Part shown: positions 12,926 to 23,693 of the stretch, in pieces
How positions within the stretch are numbered: position 1 is the first letter of the stretch
Layout: the number at the start of each line of letters is the position of its first letter
DNA from: Membranipora membranacea
Lineage: Eukaryota; Bryozoa; Gymnolaemata; Cheilostomatida; Membraniporidae
Direction: 5' to 3'
Assembly (NCBI GenBank): GCA_914767715.1
Contig: OU612070.1
Location: 23,858,025-23,922,024 of the forward strand
Length of the DNA: 64,000 nucleotides
The notes under the pieces: generated by a model
Seen by the model: the letters and a program-made list of their open reading frames with translations, nothing else
Told to the model about the DNA's origin: nothing
Databases searched by the model: none
Translations under genes and position numbers: made by a program

Positions 12926-13383
12926 TTAAAGTGTCTAGGAAAGCAAAAAACAACCACTGTTCATATAAAAGTTTTGCCATTGCAATGAAAAAAAAAGTAA
13001 TTTTTTTCGCACAAGGACATTATTGAATGATGTAACCTAATTTGAAGCGCAAAAATCCAGAGTTTAGAAGGGTCTACAGTATGTTATCTCCCCTGTTACA
13101 TGTTAATACTAAAATATCTTTGACTACGCTACATTTGTCTATTACTGTTTTATGATGATTTCTAGTGTATGAGAGCAGCATTGTAACTGTCCTAGGTAAG
13201 CCCGTGCTAGGCTTACTGTTATACTGTAAGTGTATCATCCTTTGAATGTGAATCCCTGACAGGGGAGATAACATACTGTAGACCCTTCTAGACCATCAAG
13301 GTTAAATCGTTCAAAAATGTCCATTGCAATGACAAAGCTTAGATATAAACACTGTTTGTTTTTTGCTTTTCTAGACACTTTAA
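12926..13383. mobile_element. TTAA-type fold-back MITE
   Basis: It is bounded by TTAA at 12926-12929 and 13380-13383, with terminal inverted repeats AAGTGTCTAGGAAAGCAAAAAACAA and its complement. Inside, a 'gggtctacagtatgttatctcccctgttac' block is mirrored by 'aggggagataacatactgtagaccc'. The paralogous intron near 27870-27890 lacks it and reads straight through, so insertion followed the duplication. Confidence 0.85.
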
Positions 13384-15516
13384 TATAATTTTGTACACAG
13401 CCTTATTTCCACAATCTTACATTACTTGTCATCTGATTATTTAGAAATACTTCAGAATTCCCAGAACTGTAAGCTGAAAAATGTTTAGTACCTTTTTTAC
13501 CCAGAGAAAATGCATTACATTTTTATTATCACGTGTACTGTATCGGATCTGACAATAATGCTAAACTAAGATAGTTTTGTAATGTAGTGCCTATTTTTCT
13601 GACATGAAATCATTCTCTTCTATAACAGGTTTTTTCAAGTATTGTCTGAATAACGTCACTTGTGACAGCATTTAGCACAGCACATCTTCCACTAGAGGTA
13701 TCAGAGCATGTCAGTTTTATTTGGCATATGTATACTTACTGTCTTGTATCAATCTTGTCGAGTGTAATGAGGCCTATATGTAAGGCCAGAAGTTATTCAC
13801 ATATATTGGTATTTATTTTAAATCATGCACTTCCGTCACAAACTGGTTTTTTCTGCGTTTTCAGTCAGTAAGCTATGAGAAGATAGCAGCAGATACAAGT
13901 TTGAGGATCAAATACAATGCTCTTACCACGCTAGTGCAAGTTAATGCGAGCCTCTACCACTGTGCAAGATGGTTCGTAGAAGCAAAAATTTATAAGAAAA
14001 AGCCCGGCTGCCAAACATGATGTATCGGTTGGTTTTGTGACTCATGAAATAATGTGATGTCCATGAGTGTTTTGTTTTTTGTTCAACACAGAGTGCAAGG
14101 AATAATTTGGAAAGTGTTGGTAGAGGTGAAATCCTTGACTATTTTCAATTCAGCAGTGTATGATGGGCAGGATTTATGATGGTCCAGTACATTATTAGGG
14201 AGGATGACGAGAATTCAAACTTAATCATATGAAAAATAATTAGATTAAAGTATGATTTCATTTTGTGAGGCAATTCTATTTCACAGGTATATAGCCATCA
14301 ATGGTCAGGAGTGCAGTCCTCTAGTTGATATGCTAATTTTACCAGCAGAAGGAGAGCCGTGGACCAACTTCAATTTTCACAGAAGAATACGAACAAGTAT
14401 GTTACTTTACCAAATAGATTAATTATAATAACAATTTATGGTGATGAAAGCCATGGGAGTTATTGTGAGTCCTTTCTTTTTCTCAACAGCTCGTGGCAGC
14501 AAGCATATTATCCATTAGGTAAAGTTGCCATATAATCGACGTCGGATCTGCAGCCTAAAAACATTGTATTGTCATTGATTATAACTGTTGCATATCTCGT
14601 TTCAAACTTACTCATCAAAACCCTTAAGTTCCGACATCACTGGAGCTGTTGTGGGTGGATATGGCTGCACACAATAGAGTTTCTCTATAAACTGATTTCT
14701 CTTTCATAGCTTTTCAGCTAATCTTCAAATAATTTGATTTGGATCTCAGACCAGTTTTACCAGAGTACCTAAGTCATGCAAATTTAACAGCTAACCCAAA
14801 CTTTCCTTGTTACAAAAAGTGAAATAAATGTATCAAAGCAACTAATAGCCAACATTTTTTGTGTGACTCTAGGTTAGCTAGCCATAAATTTCCAAATTGC
14901 AAGTGAGTTAGAAAATGATGAAACTTTCCTCCTATGAATATTTTACTTTCCTATGGAGTGTCTGATATATTGAAAACATTTACAAAGATTAAAAATTGAC
15001 GCAAACATGAGTATGTTTCCATTTGGGAAACAAACATAATTGAGAAAATATTGTCTTGACATCGTTTTTACTCGAAATGTCAACAAGCAGATTCATCAAT
15101 GTAATTTAAAAAAGCATCTGTTTTATTTTCAGTTGAAGGTATTTGCAACAACGCTTTATCAGTAGGTGAGCAAACAATACAGGTATTTGTTGGTGCCTGC
15201 TGGTTGCCAACATCTGGATATTCTGATACTAATCAGGTCATGTCTGGAGGGATGAATTCTCCATCAAGAATCCATGTGGAGGAGGTGAGGACTGGTCAAG
15301 CTGTAGAAACAGGTGAGTTGGATCAGATAGCTCAATGGGGCAAGTAGTTTAAGGGATAAGCAGTCCAAGAGGCACACAGTTAAAGAGGCACACAGTCAAA
15401 GTTGGCACTGTTAAAATGGCATGCATTTTAAAAAAGTTACGCAGTGGTGCATACCTCGATATCGATGAATACAAAATCTTTTATAAGAGTGACTTGCCAT
15501 GTGACTTTTCACCATT

Positions 15517-15802
15517 CACTATGTTTCCATGTGAATATTGAGGTCAACTCATTGCTATTTTCGTACTGAGCCCGGATGATCAGTTAGCACTAATCTGTAT
15601 TCGAGTGAGCTGGCATGGCTGAGCGGTATGCGTCTCTGAACGCAATGCGGGATGCCCGAGTTAAAGTCTCGGTGGCGGCAGTTTTTTGATATTTTTTCTT
15701 CAGCTCTATCCATCGGAATTGATGCTTATCTTGAGGTCAAGATAAGAGGTGACAACTCGGCTCGATCTAGGCCGACCTCAAAATTCACATGGAAACATGG
15801 TG
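15517..15802. mobile_element. CACTA-like non-autonomous transposon with tRNA-like interior
   Basis: Terminal inverted repeats of about 29 bp (CACTATGTTTCCATGTGAAT... and its inverted CACCATG partner) enclose 286 bp. ATT is repeated on each side (15514-15516 and 15803-15805). The matching intron in the other arm reads CACCATTGACAAATAC without the element. CACTA termini with a 3-bp target duplication fit the CACTA/EnSpm group. The centre (about 15610-15690) contains tRNA-like A and B boxes (TGGCTGAGCGGT, GAGTTAAAGTCTC). Confidence 0.7.
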
Positions 15803-16799
15803 ATTAACAAACACTCCTAATCATCTCAAAACTGAGACAAACTTACCACTGCCAAGCAGACCATCCCCAAAAATTCAAGGCTGATCAACATCTGAAACCT
15901 GAAATCATATCCACCCCTAAAGAATCTGTAATTTCATAATGTCTTTATACTATATCTCTTTAATCATGCCACATTTGAATCTTTTTTTGCATTTAACAGC
16001 AGAAAATCATTACCTTTTATGTAACACAAATACAGTGTGGTACCTATAGATTGAAAGTATGATATTCACCGCAAACGGAGCCCAGGTAGGTTAATGGTGG
16101 TTCTTTGGTCTATGATGATAATCAGGGAGAAAGTCAATATACAAACACAGGCAAAGTTCCCTCTTTTGACGCACAAAAATTAGTTTATTTGCTCTTTCTA
16201 TATTTTTGCTTACATACTTTCTGGCTTTATTTGCAGTGCGTGGTGGAAAAAGTCAGATATACAGAAGTTTATACAAAAAAATTGAGCAGACACAATGGTG
16301 GGCTTCAAACAGCGAGGTGAATGATGGTGAAATTTGGTCAGTGCACTTCAATAAAGAGTACAATGGCACAGGGCTGAGGGTTACGGCCAGTGGTGATCAT
16401 CGGACATGGAGGAAGGATTCTTTTACAGGATGCGCTCGATGGTAAGCCTTCCATCCATCCCTTAACATACCCTACTAGCTTGAGTCATGAACATTTGATA
16501 TAATTCAGACATAGCCTAGCTGTCTTCAAATTGGCATAGGCTATCACCATAAACATACAAATATAAATATTTACATGTTTGAATTGAGTTTATTTTGGTA
16601 ATTGTGTTAAAAACACATTACAATTTGGGTGTGAACCTTGTCTCTCAGTTGTTAAGAAGGTACATACTAAGAGGCACAAAGCTGCACAAAAATCTTGATG
16701 TTCTAGATTTTGGCATGATAAAATATCTACTCATTGGTTTTATAACACTTGTGTAAAATATGACTATCATCAGCGGTAAAATGTTGAGCTTAATTAAAA

Positions 16800-17480
16800 A
16801 TAATCATGTCAACAAAACAGTCAGCGTCAAAAAAGTGGCTGTTAAAAGGATTTAAAAGCATTATTCCTTTGTCTTTCTGTAGCACCAGTGTACCAGAGTT
16901 CAATATTATAGGTAAAATAGGTTGGATCAGAGATTGGATAAACTTATGTTGTTGATACTGGTTAGGTTTAAAATGATTGAATCTAAAAAAGCATAAAATC
17001 ATCTCTTAAATTTACTTTGAACATTATCAGTGTTTGAGCACCATTTGTGATCACTGTCGAAAAAAGAACCTAGATATTTAAAACTGTCTACCTTCTCTAT
17101 TGGATTACCATTTATAAAAGTATAGTCGTATAAGGCACACGATTTGCTAAAATTCACAACCATCTTTTTGGTTTTCATTGAGTTTAGAATAAGATTCACA
17201 GAGGAACATTGCTCAGTAAAATTTTGTATTGCATCAAAATAGTTTTGGGATATAGTTGGCTGTTTAAAATTCAAAAGTCCCACGATGGCCATGTCATCAG
17301 CATATTTAAAAATCTTCACACTATCACAGTTAGATTTGATAAAATCAGTATACACAGAAAACGAAATAGGAGATAAAACACATCCTTGTGGGCAGCCAGT
17401 ATCACAGCTCAGCTTTTTAGATTGGGCATTTCCGACATTTACAAATTGCTGGCGGTCATCAAGTAAAGCTTCAATAATTA
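16800..17480 (-). mobile_element. Non-LTR retrotransposon reverse transcriptase fragment
   Basis: Minus-strand translation shows GCPQGCVLSPISFSVYTDFI at about 17340-17400. FKYADDMAIVG, the catalytic YxDD motif, lies near 17300, followed by a FKYLGSFFD thumb motif. Only a central to C-terminal RT piece remains. It lies in the left-arm region that lost the exon equivalent to 23850-23947, so it may be linked to that deletion. Confidence 0.8.
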
Positions 17481-17584
17481 ACGGGTTCTGGAAAACGCGG
17501 AAAGGCGGAAAATCAGTTTCATCGCGGAAAACGATTTTCTGCGTTTTCTAAAATGCGGAAAATCGTTTTTCACCTTGAATTTCA

Positions 17585-17900
17585 CCTTACAATTATAAAA
17601 TTATAAAAATATTATTAACAATTGTATATTATTTACAGTTATATATTATTTACAATTATAGTTTATATACAATTATATATTATAAACAATCATATATCAT
17701 ATTCAGTTATATTTTACAAACAATCATATATTCTAATCAATCATATATTATATACAATCATATATCATATACGATTATATACTATATGCAGTTGTATATC
17801 ATATACAATTATATATTATTCACAATAATATATTATTTACAACTACATACACTTATATACACTTATATACAATTATATACAATATACAATCATATATAAA
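17585..17900. repeat. TA-rich imperfect microsatellite
   Basis: Repeated ATATATTATTTACAATT-like units of roughly 12-18 bp fill about 300 bp between the LINE fragment and a SINE. There is no coding signal. Confidence 0.75.
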
Positions 17901-18109
17901 TATACCGCAATTATAACATGCTTGTTGCGTGAGAGGCCCGACCGAGTTCAAATCCTGGTGAAGAGAGATTTTATTTACATATCATCTCTTTTACTACTTG
18001 GTCGTTTAACTTGTTTTGTTATGGTACCTATTCATTACTACTTACACCCACTACATCATTAAATTTAAACACCTGGATTACTTTGCACTGAGCATTGATT
18101 GCTTCAGCG

Positions 18110-18400
18110 GCCCAGTGTGGCTGAGCAGTCGGAGTGTTTGATATCAGCCCGAGTTCAAATTCCGGTGAGGCCAGATTAAAAAAAGCAAGGAGGGATCATG
18201 GGGAGGACCCCTTATTTTTATATAGTATATATGAATATATCCCGATTATAACATCTTTGTTGCGCTATATTCTATGGCTTTTTTTCACTGAATATTATTG
18301 TGGGAGGAGTTCTGCAACATTATAGGACAACGATACTCAGGCTGTCTACCTCATAGGTGGCATGGAAAGGATTGCCATTCTAATTTGCGCTTAAAAAGAC
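18110..18400 (+). mobile_element. tRNA-derived SINE
   Basis: The head GTGTGGCTGAGCAGTCGGAGTG (A box) and GAGTTCAAATTCC (B box) is followed by a body matching the minus strand of 7190-7470, including the shared tail near AGGTGGCATGGAAAGGA. A partial second head lies just upstream at 17925-17975. Confidence 0.7.
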
Positions 18401-19401
18401 ATCGCCAATTGGCCATCCATCAGAAACTCAATCGACAACCTGAGTTTATATCATCCACGTTCCACACCCCTGAAGTTTTGTGGCATTTATGGTCGCGGCA
18501 TTTCTAGTATATATGTATATGTATATGTGTGTCTTTGAAAGCTGACCTGACCAGGTTTTCATTACAGCAGTCAAGGATTTTTGAACTAAACCTGTCTAAA
18601 TTGCTAAAGTACCTACTGTGCAAAGTGCATGCGCAAGTCAGTTTGAGATATCACTCAAAATTGTCCAAAGAAAACGCCCATCTGGGAAAACAATTGAAAG
18701 ACGATCTCCTCTAAAATATATGTGTGTAAATTTCACTTGTTCCCACTGCTATAATCTAAGATCAATACAAACTTTGAACTGTGTATGGACAAAAAGTTTA
18801 CTTTTGTGAATCATGAGATCATGTGACCATAACCAACACAGGTGCCAGAGTACTTCAAAAATTCTGTCACTATCCTTTAAAATGTGTTTTGGATGGATCC
18901 GATTTGACTAACTGTTCGCGTCACCAATATTCGATCGTTGCCAGTGAACTTGAAGCAATGCTTAAACAGTGCAAACCAACACCAGTACCATGTAGAAAGC
19001 TATGAATATTTTATAATTTCTTAAAAATGACATTTTACCAGAAACCGGATGGAACTTCCATCGGGAGCACAGTCCATACAGTATAACTGAATCATGCATA
19101 GTTATTTTTTGCTATTATTAATTTATAATATATTTATAATATCTATTTATTTATTATATTTGTAGCAAGTGGCATATGTTTTGGTATTCAGAGTGGATCC
19201 CACACAGTGAGTTACAATGTTGGTGCATGCCTACTGGATACCATATCAGATGCTTATACTGGCTTTCAATCCTCGTTTCATATAATAGTCGAGGAGGTAC
19301 GTGCGGATCCAGTGACAGATTGCGGAACCGGAGCACCTATAGACTGTGATAACTGAAAATGGTGATTTTCCCATCAGCCTAAGTTTGGTTTTCAGTTTTT
19401 A

Positions 19402-19407
19402 AATAAA
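19402..19407 (+). terminator. Polyadenylation signal AATAAA of left-arm pseudogene
   Basis: AATAAA lies about 46 bp after the TGA at 19354-19356. The same signal and spacing occur in the intact gene, so the 3' end is conserved. Confidence 0.6.
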
Positions 19408-20639
19408 GATGGCTTGTTTCCATGCGCACAGCTATAAACACACTTTCTGAATAAGAAATTTTTTTATTTTTATTTGTTTTAGTGCAAAACATTTGCTCTT
19501 CTTCAATGATGAAGCATTAATTGATAAATATATTATATATGACAAATATTTGACAGCTTTGTATGTTACAACAGCTAATAATGCATTATATATAAAAATG
19601 CAAGGTTCACAGAATTTATATATTACGTTGCTCATTTATTGGGTCATACATTTTTACAAAATGTAATGAGAATGCAACCACAAACTAAATTTAATCTTAC
19701 TCTCTTTAATGAAATGCCCATTTTTATATCCTATCTCAGTTTTTTGTATGATTAAGGAACACAAACTTTAGATCACTAGGCTTGATTGCGATTGCTATTC
19801 ATGTGGTGGTGTCATCATTCTCCCCTAATCAAACATAGTTCTCACCATAGACATCTATACTAGGCATGTTCTGTTAACAATACCATATAGATACCTTGAT
19901 ACTTTGCCCTTGCTTATCTATACCATTCATATTCTTGTACTGACTCCCCTTTATGCTATCACTTGAATAGTTTATCTTATGATTTTCTCGATACACTGAT
20001 CACCATATTATATACATCTACAGTTTTATTTATCTGATGGGCAAAAAAATTAATACCAGAACCAAAGTTCAATCAATGGAATGAAAATACTAACTCTGAA
20101 AGCAAGTGTTTTGAAAAAGCCAACTTAAATTTATGTATGGTATAAACAAATGTATATGTGGAGGAAGGTTGTTGAAAGCAGCAGTCATACAAATTGAGAG
20201 ACGATCTTGGGTGGATTAAAGGCATGTGTATCGCAAAATAGACCTTATAAGTGTTAGGAAATAAACCATATTATAGATAACATCTTGTCAATTATAGAAG
20301 AGGTGATTACAAACACTTATTCTGCTCATGAATTAATAAATCAATAAACTGTCTTTACAATATTGCTTCTTGATCAGAACTGATATTTTAATTTAAGGGG
20401 GGCTTTCGCTTGCAAAGAGCCATCCTCTTTCATATTTTGCATCATTTATCGACAAACCAAAAGGATTACTTAACATGGACATTGATACTGCTCAGGCAGG
20501 CTAGGTAAAAACGTGTTTGAGTGAATCAATGTCTTCCTCTCCTTCCAAATATATGATTGAATATGTGTAGTCATTTGGGTTAGAAATCGAGGGGCGATGT
20601 CTTTTGTAACTTGTAACATTTATTACCACAAAATTGAGG

Positions 20640-21292
20640 AAAACCAATAGCGGTAAAAGTTGTCTTCTCACAAGCAAAGAGTAGATAACTCCTTTCCTTA
20701 CAATTGGTTTGAGGGGATGAGATGGGAATATATTTATTTTCAACACAATCCCCATTGATGGGATTAATAATGAAATGCCAAAACCAGCAACCACGTGACC
20801 TCAAGCTTACCCTTTTTCATCCATTTGAACAAAAGACTTCAGTCCCAATTTTCAATCACTCCACTGTTCTCATGGATGTTTATACATGTACACAACTTCA
20901 TATAACAGACCATCAGGCGTGTCTTTGATGAATGTGTTAAAAAACGGCCAATAATTTTAGGCACACGCTTGCAGACTTTGAACAAGGAAGTTAAGGACAT
21001 AGAATAGAAATAGGTGTGTCATATTGAACCAGGTGTACAATTAAACTACATTGTAAACCTGTCATGTAATATTTCTCCAACATATGTAACATTAGGTATG
21101 CCACTCACTTGTATAGTAGCAATGTGAGAAACTTTGAATTTATATATGCTACATCATCACATAATCATTAAAATACTCACATCTCAGTGAAGATGAAGGT
21201 TTTCAGCTCAATGTGATGCCATCTAAATCCCACATCAACCATGGAGCATGTAAAAGTGCTTCTACGGGTGTCTGCCATGCTGCTTTCTACAT
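20640..21292 (+). pseudogene. Orphan PAN-gene promoter and signal-peptide exon
   Basis: This is the inverted match of 2455-3190. The ATG at 21241 opens a 52-bp exon encoding MEHVKVLLRVSAMLLST, ending in phase 1 at an intact GTAAGT donor, as in the left PAN gene. No PAN exon follows on the plus strand. Instead there is a SINE-like sequence and then the right arm of the inverted duplication. It is a truncated gene start that could still drive transcription. Confidence 0.7.
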
Positions 21293-21349
21293 GTAAGTCT
21301 TATCTTGTTTTTCTTCCCTCATTGCACTTACCTTGTTAAACTTACCTTG

Positions 21350-21700
21350 TTACAGTCAATTGGGCAGAGTGGTAGGATGCCTGTCTTTTAGTCTCCGGCT
21401 TTGATTCTCGGTGGGGGAAGAGATTGAAAAAACTTTGGCTCCGTGCTGTGCCTAGAGCATGAACGTCTAAGACATCCCCTCTGCCCCATCGTATAGCATG
21501 CTTGCCAAGTATTCTGAATTCAAAAGTGAGAGATTTCAAATTACAGCGATACTGCATTGAATCACGGTACTTCGAGGGTGCGAAAAACCCGAGCGATCCA
21601 CCTTGGGGTTTGGGGGCAGTGTGAGCCCCCAATGGGGACAGGGATAGAGACCCGGCCGCTGATCCTCTGAGAGCCCTTCTAGCCACTAGGAAGGGCTCAA
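21350..21700 (+). mobile_element. SINE-like sequence with tRNA-related head
   Basis: A-box-like (TGGGCAGAGTGGTAGGATGCC, 21361 onward) and B-box-like (GGCTTTGATTCTCGG) motifs are followed by about 270 bp of unrelated tail. It interrupts the orphan PAN gene copy shortly after its donor site. Confidence 0.45.
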
Positions 21701-22478
21701 AACGCATTCAATCTCAAATAATTTGATGTTTGTACTTTGTACTGTACTAAAGATGCATAAAGGGGATGATTCTATGCGAGCAAAAGCCCTTAGATTTTAA
21801 TGTAAGTTCTGTTCAAGAAGTAATACTGCAAAAGGCTGTTGACTAGCTTATTAATTCATGAGTAGAATGCGAGGTTGTAATCACCTCTTCTGTCATTGAC
21901 AAGATGATATCTATCTGATGGTTTATTTCATGAGGGAGAACATGGTGAATGCAAATAACACTATAAATGTATATATGGTGATCAGTTTATTGATACAATC
22001 ATAAGATAAACTTTCTAAGTGATAACATAAAACGAAGTCAATACAAATATATTCACTACTGGCAACCTAAGTAACATAGACTAATACAATTTATAAATAA
22101 ACGAGAATAGAAGTGGTAAGGCAAGGGTAAAGTATCAACCAATATAATATATGGTATGCTTGGTATGGAAGTCTACGGTGAAAACTGTCTTTGATGAGGG
22201 GAGAATGATGACACTACCAAATAAAAAGCAATCGCAATCAAGCATAGCGAAGTGAAGTTTGTGTTCCAAAATCATACAAATGCTGAGATACGATCTTAAA
22301 ATGGAAATTTTATATAAGTGATTAAGATTTAATTTAGTTTGTGGTTGCATCCTCATTACATTTTGTGAAAATGCAAGACCCAATAAATGAGCAACCTAAT
22401 ATATAAATTCTGTAAGCCTTGCATTTACATATATATTTGAATATATTTAAATATATTTATATATATATATATATATAA

Positions 22479-22618
22479 ATTAATTGATATGTAACTGCCC
22501 AATATTTGACAGCTTTGTAAGTAACAACAGCAAATAATGCTATATATATATATATAGCATTATTTGCTGTTGTTACTTACAAAGCTGTCAAATATTGGGC
22601 AGTTACATATCAATTAAT
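22479..22618. repeat. Perfect 140-bp palindrome
   Basis: Bases 22479-22548 are the exact reverse complement of 22549-22618, centred on a (TA)n run. The other arm (19510-19600) has only a single, unpalindromic version, so the hairpin arose here by a local inverted duplication. It could extrude as a cruciform. Confidence 0.95.
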
Positions 22619-22726
22619 GCTTCATTATTGAAAAAGAGAAGATGATTTGCACTAAAACAAATGTTAAATAATTAATTACTTATTCAGAAAGTGTGTTTAT
22701 AGCTTTGCGCATGGAAACAAACCATC

Positions 22727-22732
22727 TTTATT
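22727..22732 (-). terminator. Polyadenylation signal AATAAA of CTHRC1-like gene
   Basis: AATAAA on the minus strand lies about 45 bp beyond the TGA at 22777-22779. Confidence 0.65.
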
Positions 22733-22776
22733 TAAAGACTGAAAACCAAACTTAGGCTGACTGAAAGTCGCCATTT

Positions 22777-23654
22777 TCAGTTATCACAGTCTATAGGTGA
22801 TCCGGTTCCGCAATCTTTCACTAGATCCGCCCGTACCTCCTCGACTATTATATGAAACGATGATTGAAAGCCAGTATAAGCTTCTGATATTGTATCAAGT
22901 AGGCATGCACCAACATTGTAACTCACTGTGTGGGATCCACTCTGAATACCAAAACATATGCCACTTGCTATAAATATAATAAATAAATAAATATTAATTA
23001 ACAATTACTACGCATGGTTCAGTTTTACTGTATGGACTGGAAGTTCCATGTGGTATCTGGTTAAATGTCATGTTTAAGAAATTATAAAAAACATACATTA
23101 ATATCTACATGGTACCGGTGATGGTTTGCACTGTTTCAGCCTTACAGCATTGCTCCAAGCTGACTGGCAACGATTGAGGAGTATTAGGATGCGAACAGTT
23201 AGTCAAATTGGATCCATCCATTTTAAACGATAGTGACAGAATTTTGGAAGTACTCTGGCACCTGTGTTGGTAATGATCACATGATCTCATCATTCATAAA
23301 AGTGTACTTTTTGTCCATACACAGTTTGTATTAATCTTTAATTATAGCGCTGGGAAAAAGTGAAATTTACACACATTCCTTTTTTTAGGAGATCGTCTTT
23401 CAATTATTTTCTCAGATGGGCGTTTTCTTTGGAAAATTACAGACGATATATCAAACTGACTTGGGCATGCACTTTGCACAGTAGGTAGTTTAGAAGTTCA
23501 GACAGGCTTAGTTCAACATCCTTGAGTTGCTGTACTGAAAACCTGGTCAGGTCAGCTTTCAAAGGCACTTTTATATATATATTTATTTCAGATATGAGAG
23601 ACATATACTATGCGTATTCATATAATTTACGGATATAAGAGGCATATGTTCGTA

Positions 23655-23693
<39 letters not shown>

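Larger units (their letters stand above)
5864..19356 (+). pseudogene. CTHRC1-like triple-domain gene, disrupted left-arm copy
   Basis: Exons matching the intact gene at 22777-35593 occur in order: 5864-5964, 6246-6479, 12610-12768, 13865-13971, 14287-14396, 15133-15312, 16237-16441 and 19166-19356. Lesions are many. Signal, PAN-like and Cys-rich exons are deleted: the sequence jumps from ATGGACT at 5614 into the homologue of about 31530. A Trp codon became TGA at 5920-5922. A GTGTAG-type repeat adds 32 bp in exon 6246-6479 and shifts frame to an early stop. Most of the exon equivalent to 27691-27815 is missing (remnant 13445-13469). The 98-bp exon equivalent to 23850-23947 is missing, in a region holding a LINE fragment. 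The exon 12610-12768 donor changed from GTGAAA to GTTAAA. Downstream exons still look clean and AATAAA is kept at 19402, so decay is recent or a short transcript remains possible. Confidence 0.85.
4482..20430 (+). repeat. Left arm of large inverted duplication
   Basis: Coding exons, introns and flanks match the reverse complement of about 21770-39135 in colinear order. Matches include the blocks at 4482-4690 and 38990-39130, 4980-5250 and 36000-36240, every exon from 5864 to 19356 except the deleted ones, and the 3' flanks to about 20430. Differences are mostly discrete insertions and deletions in one arm. The arm boundary at about 4480 abuts the unit-1 remnant. Confidence 0.8.

Noticed and set aside
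17622-17828. 68-codon Tyr/Ile-rich frame
   Set aside because: Translation of TA-rich microsatellite.
21342-21707. 121-codon minus-strand frame
   Set aside because: Lies in a SINE-like insertion with no splice context or family match.
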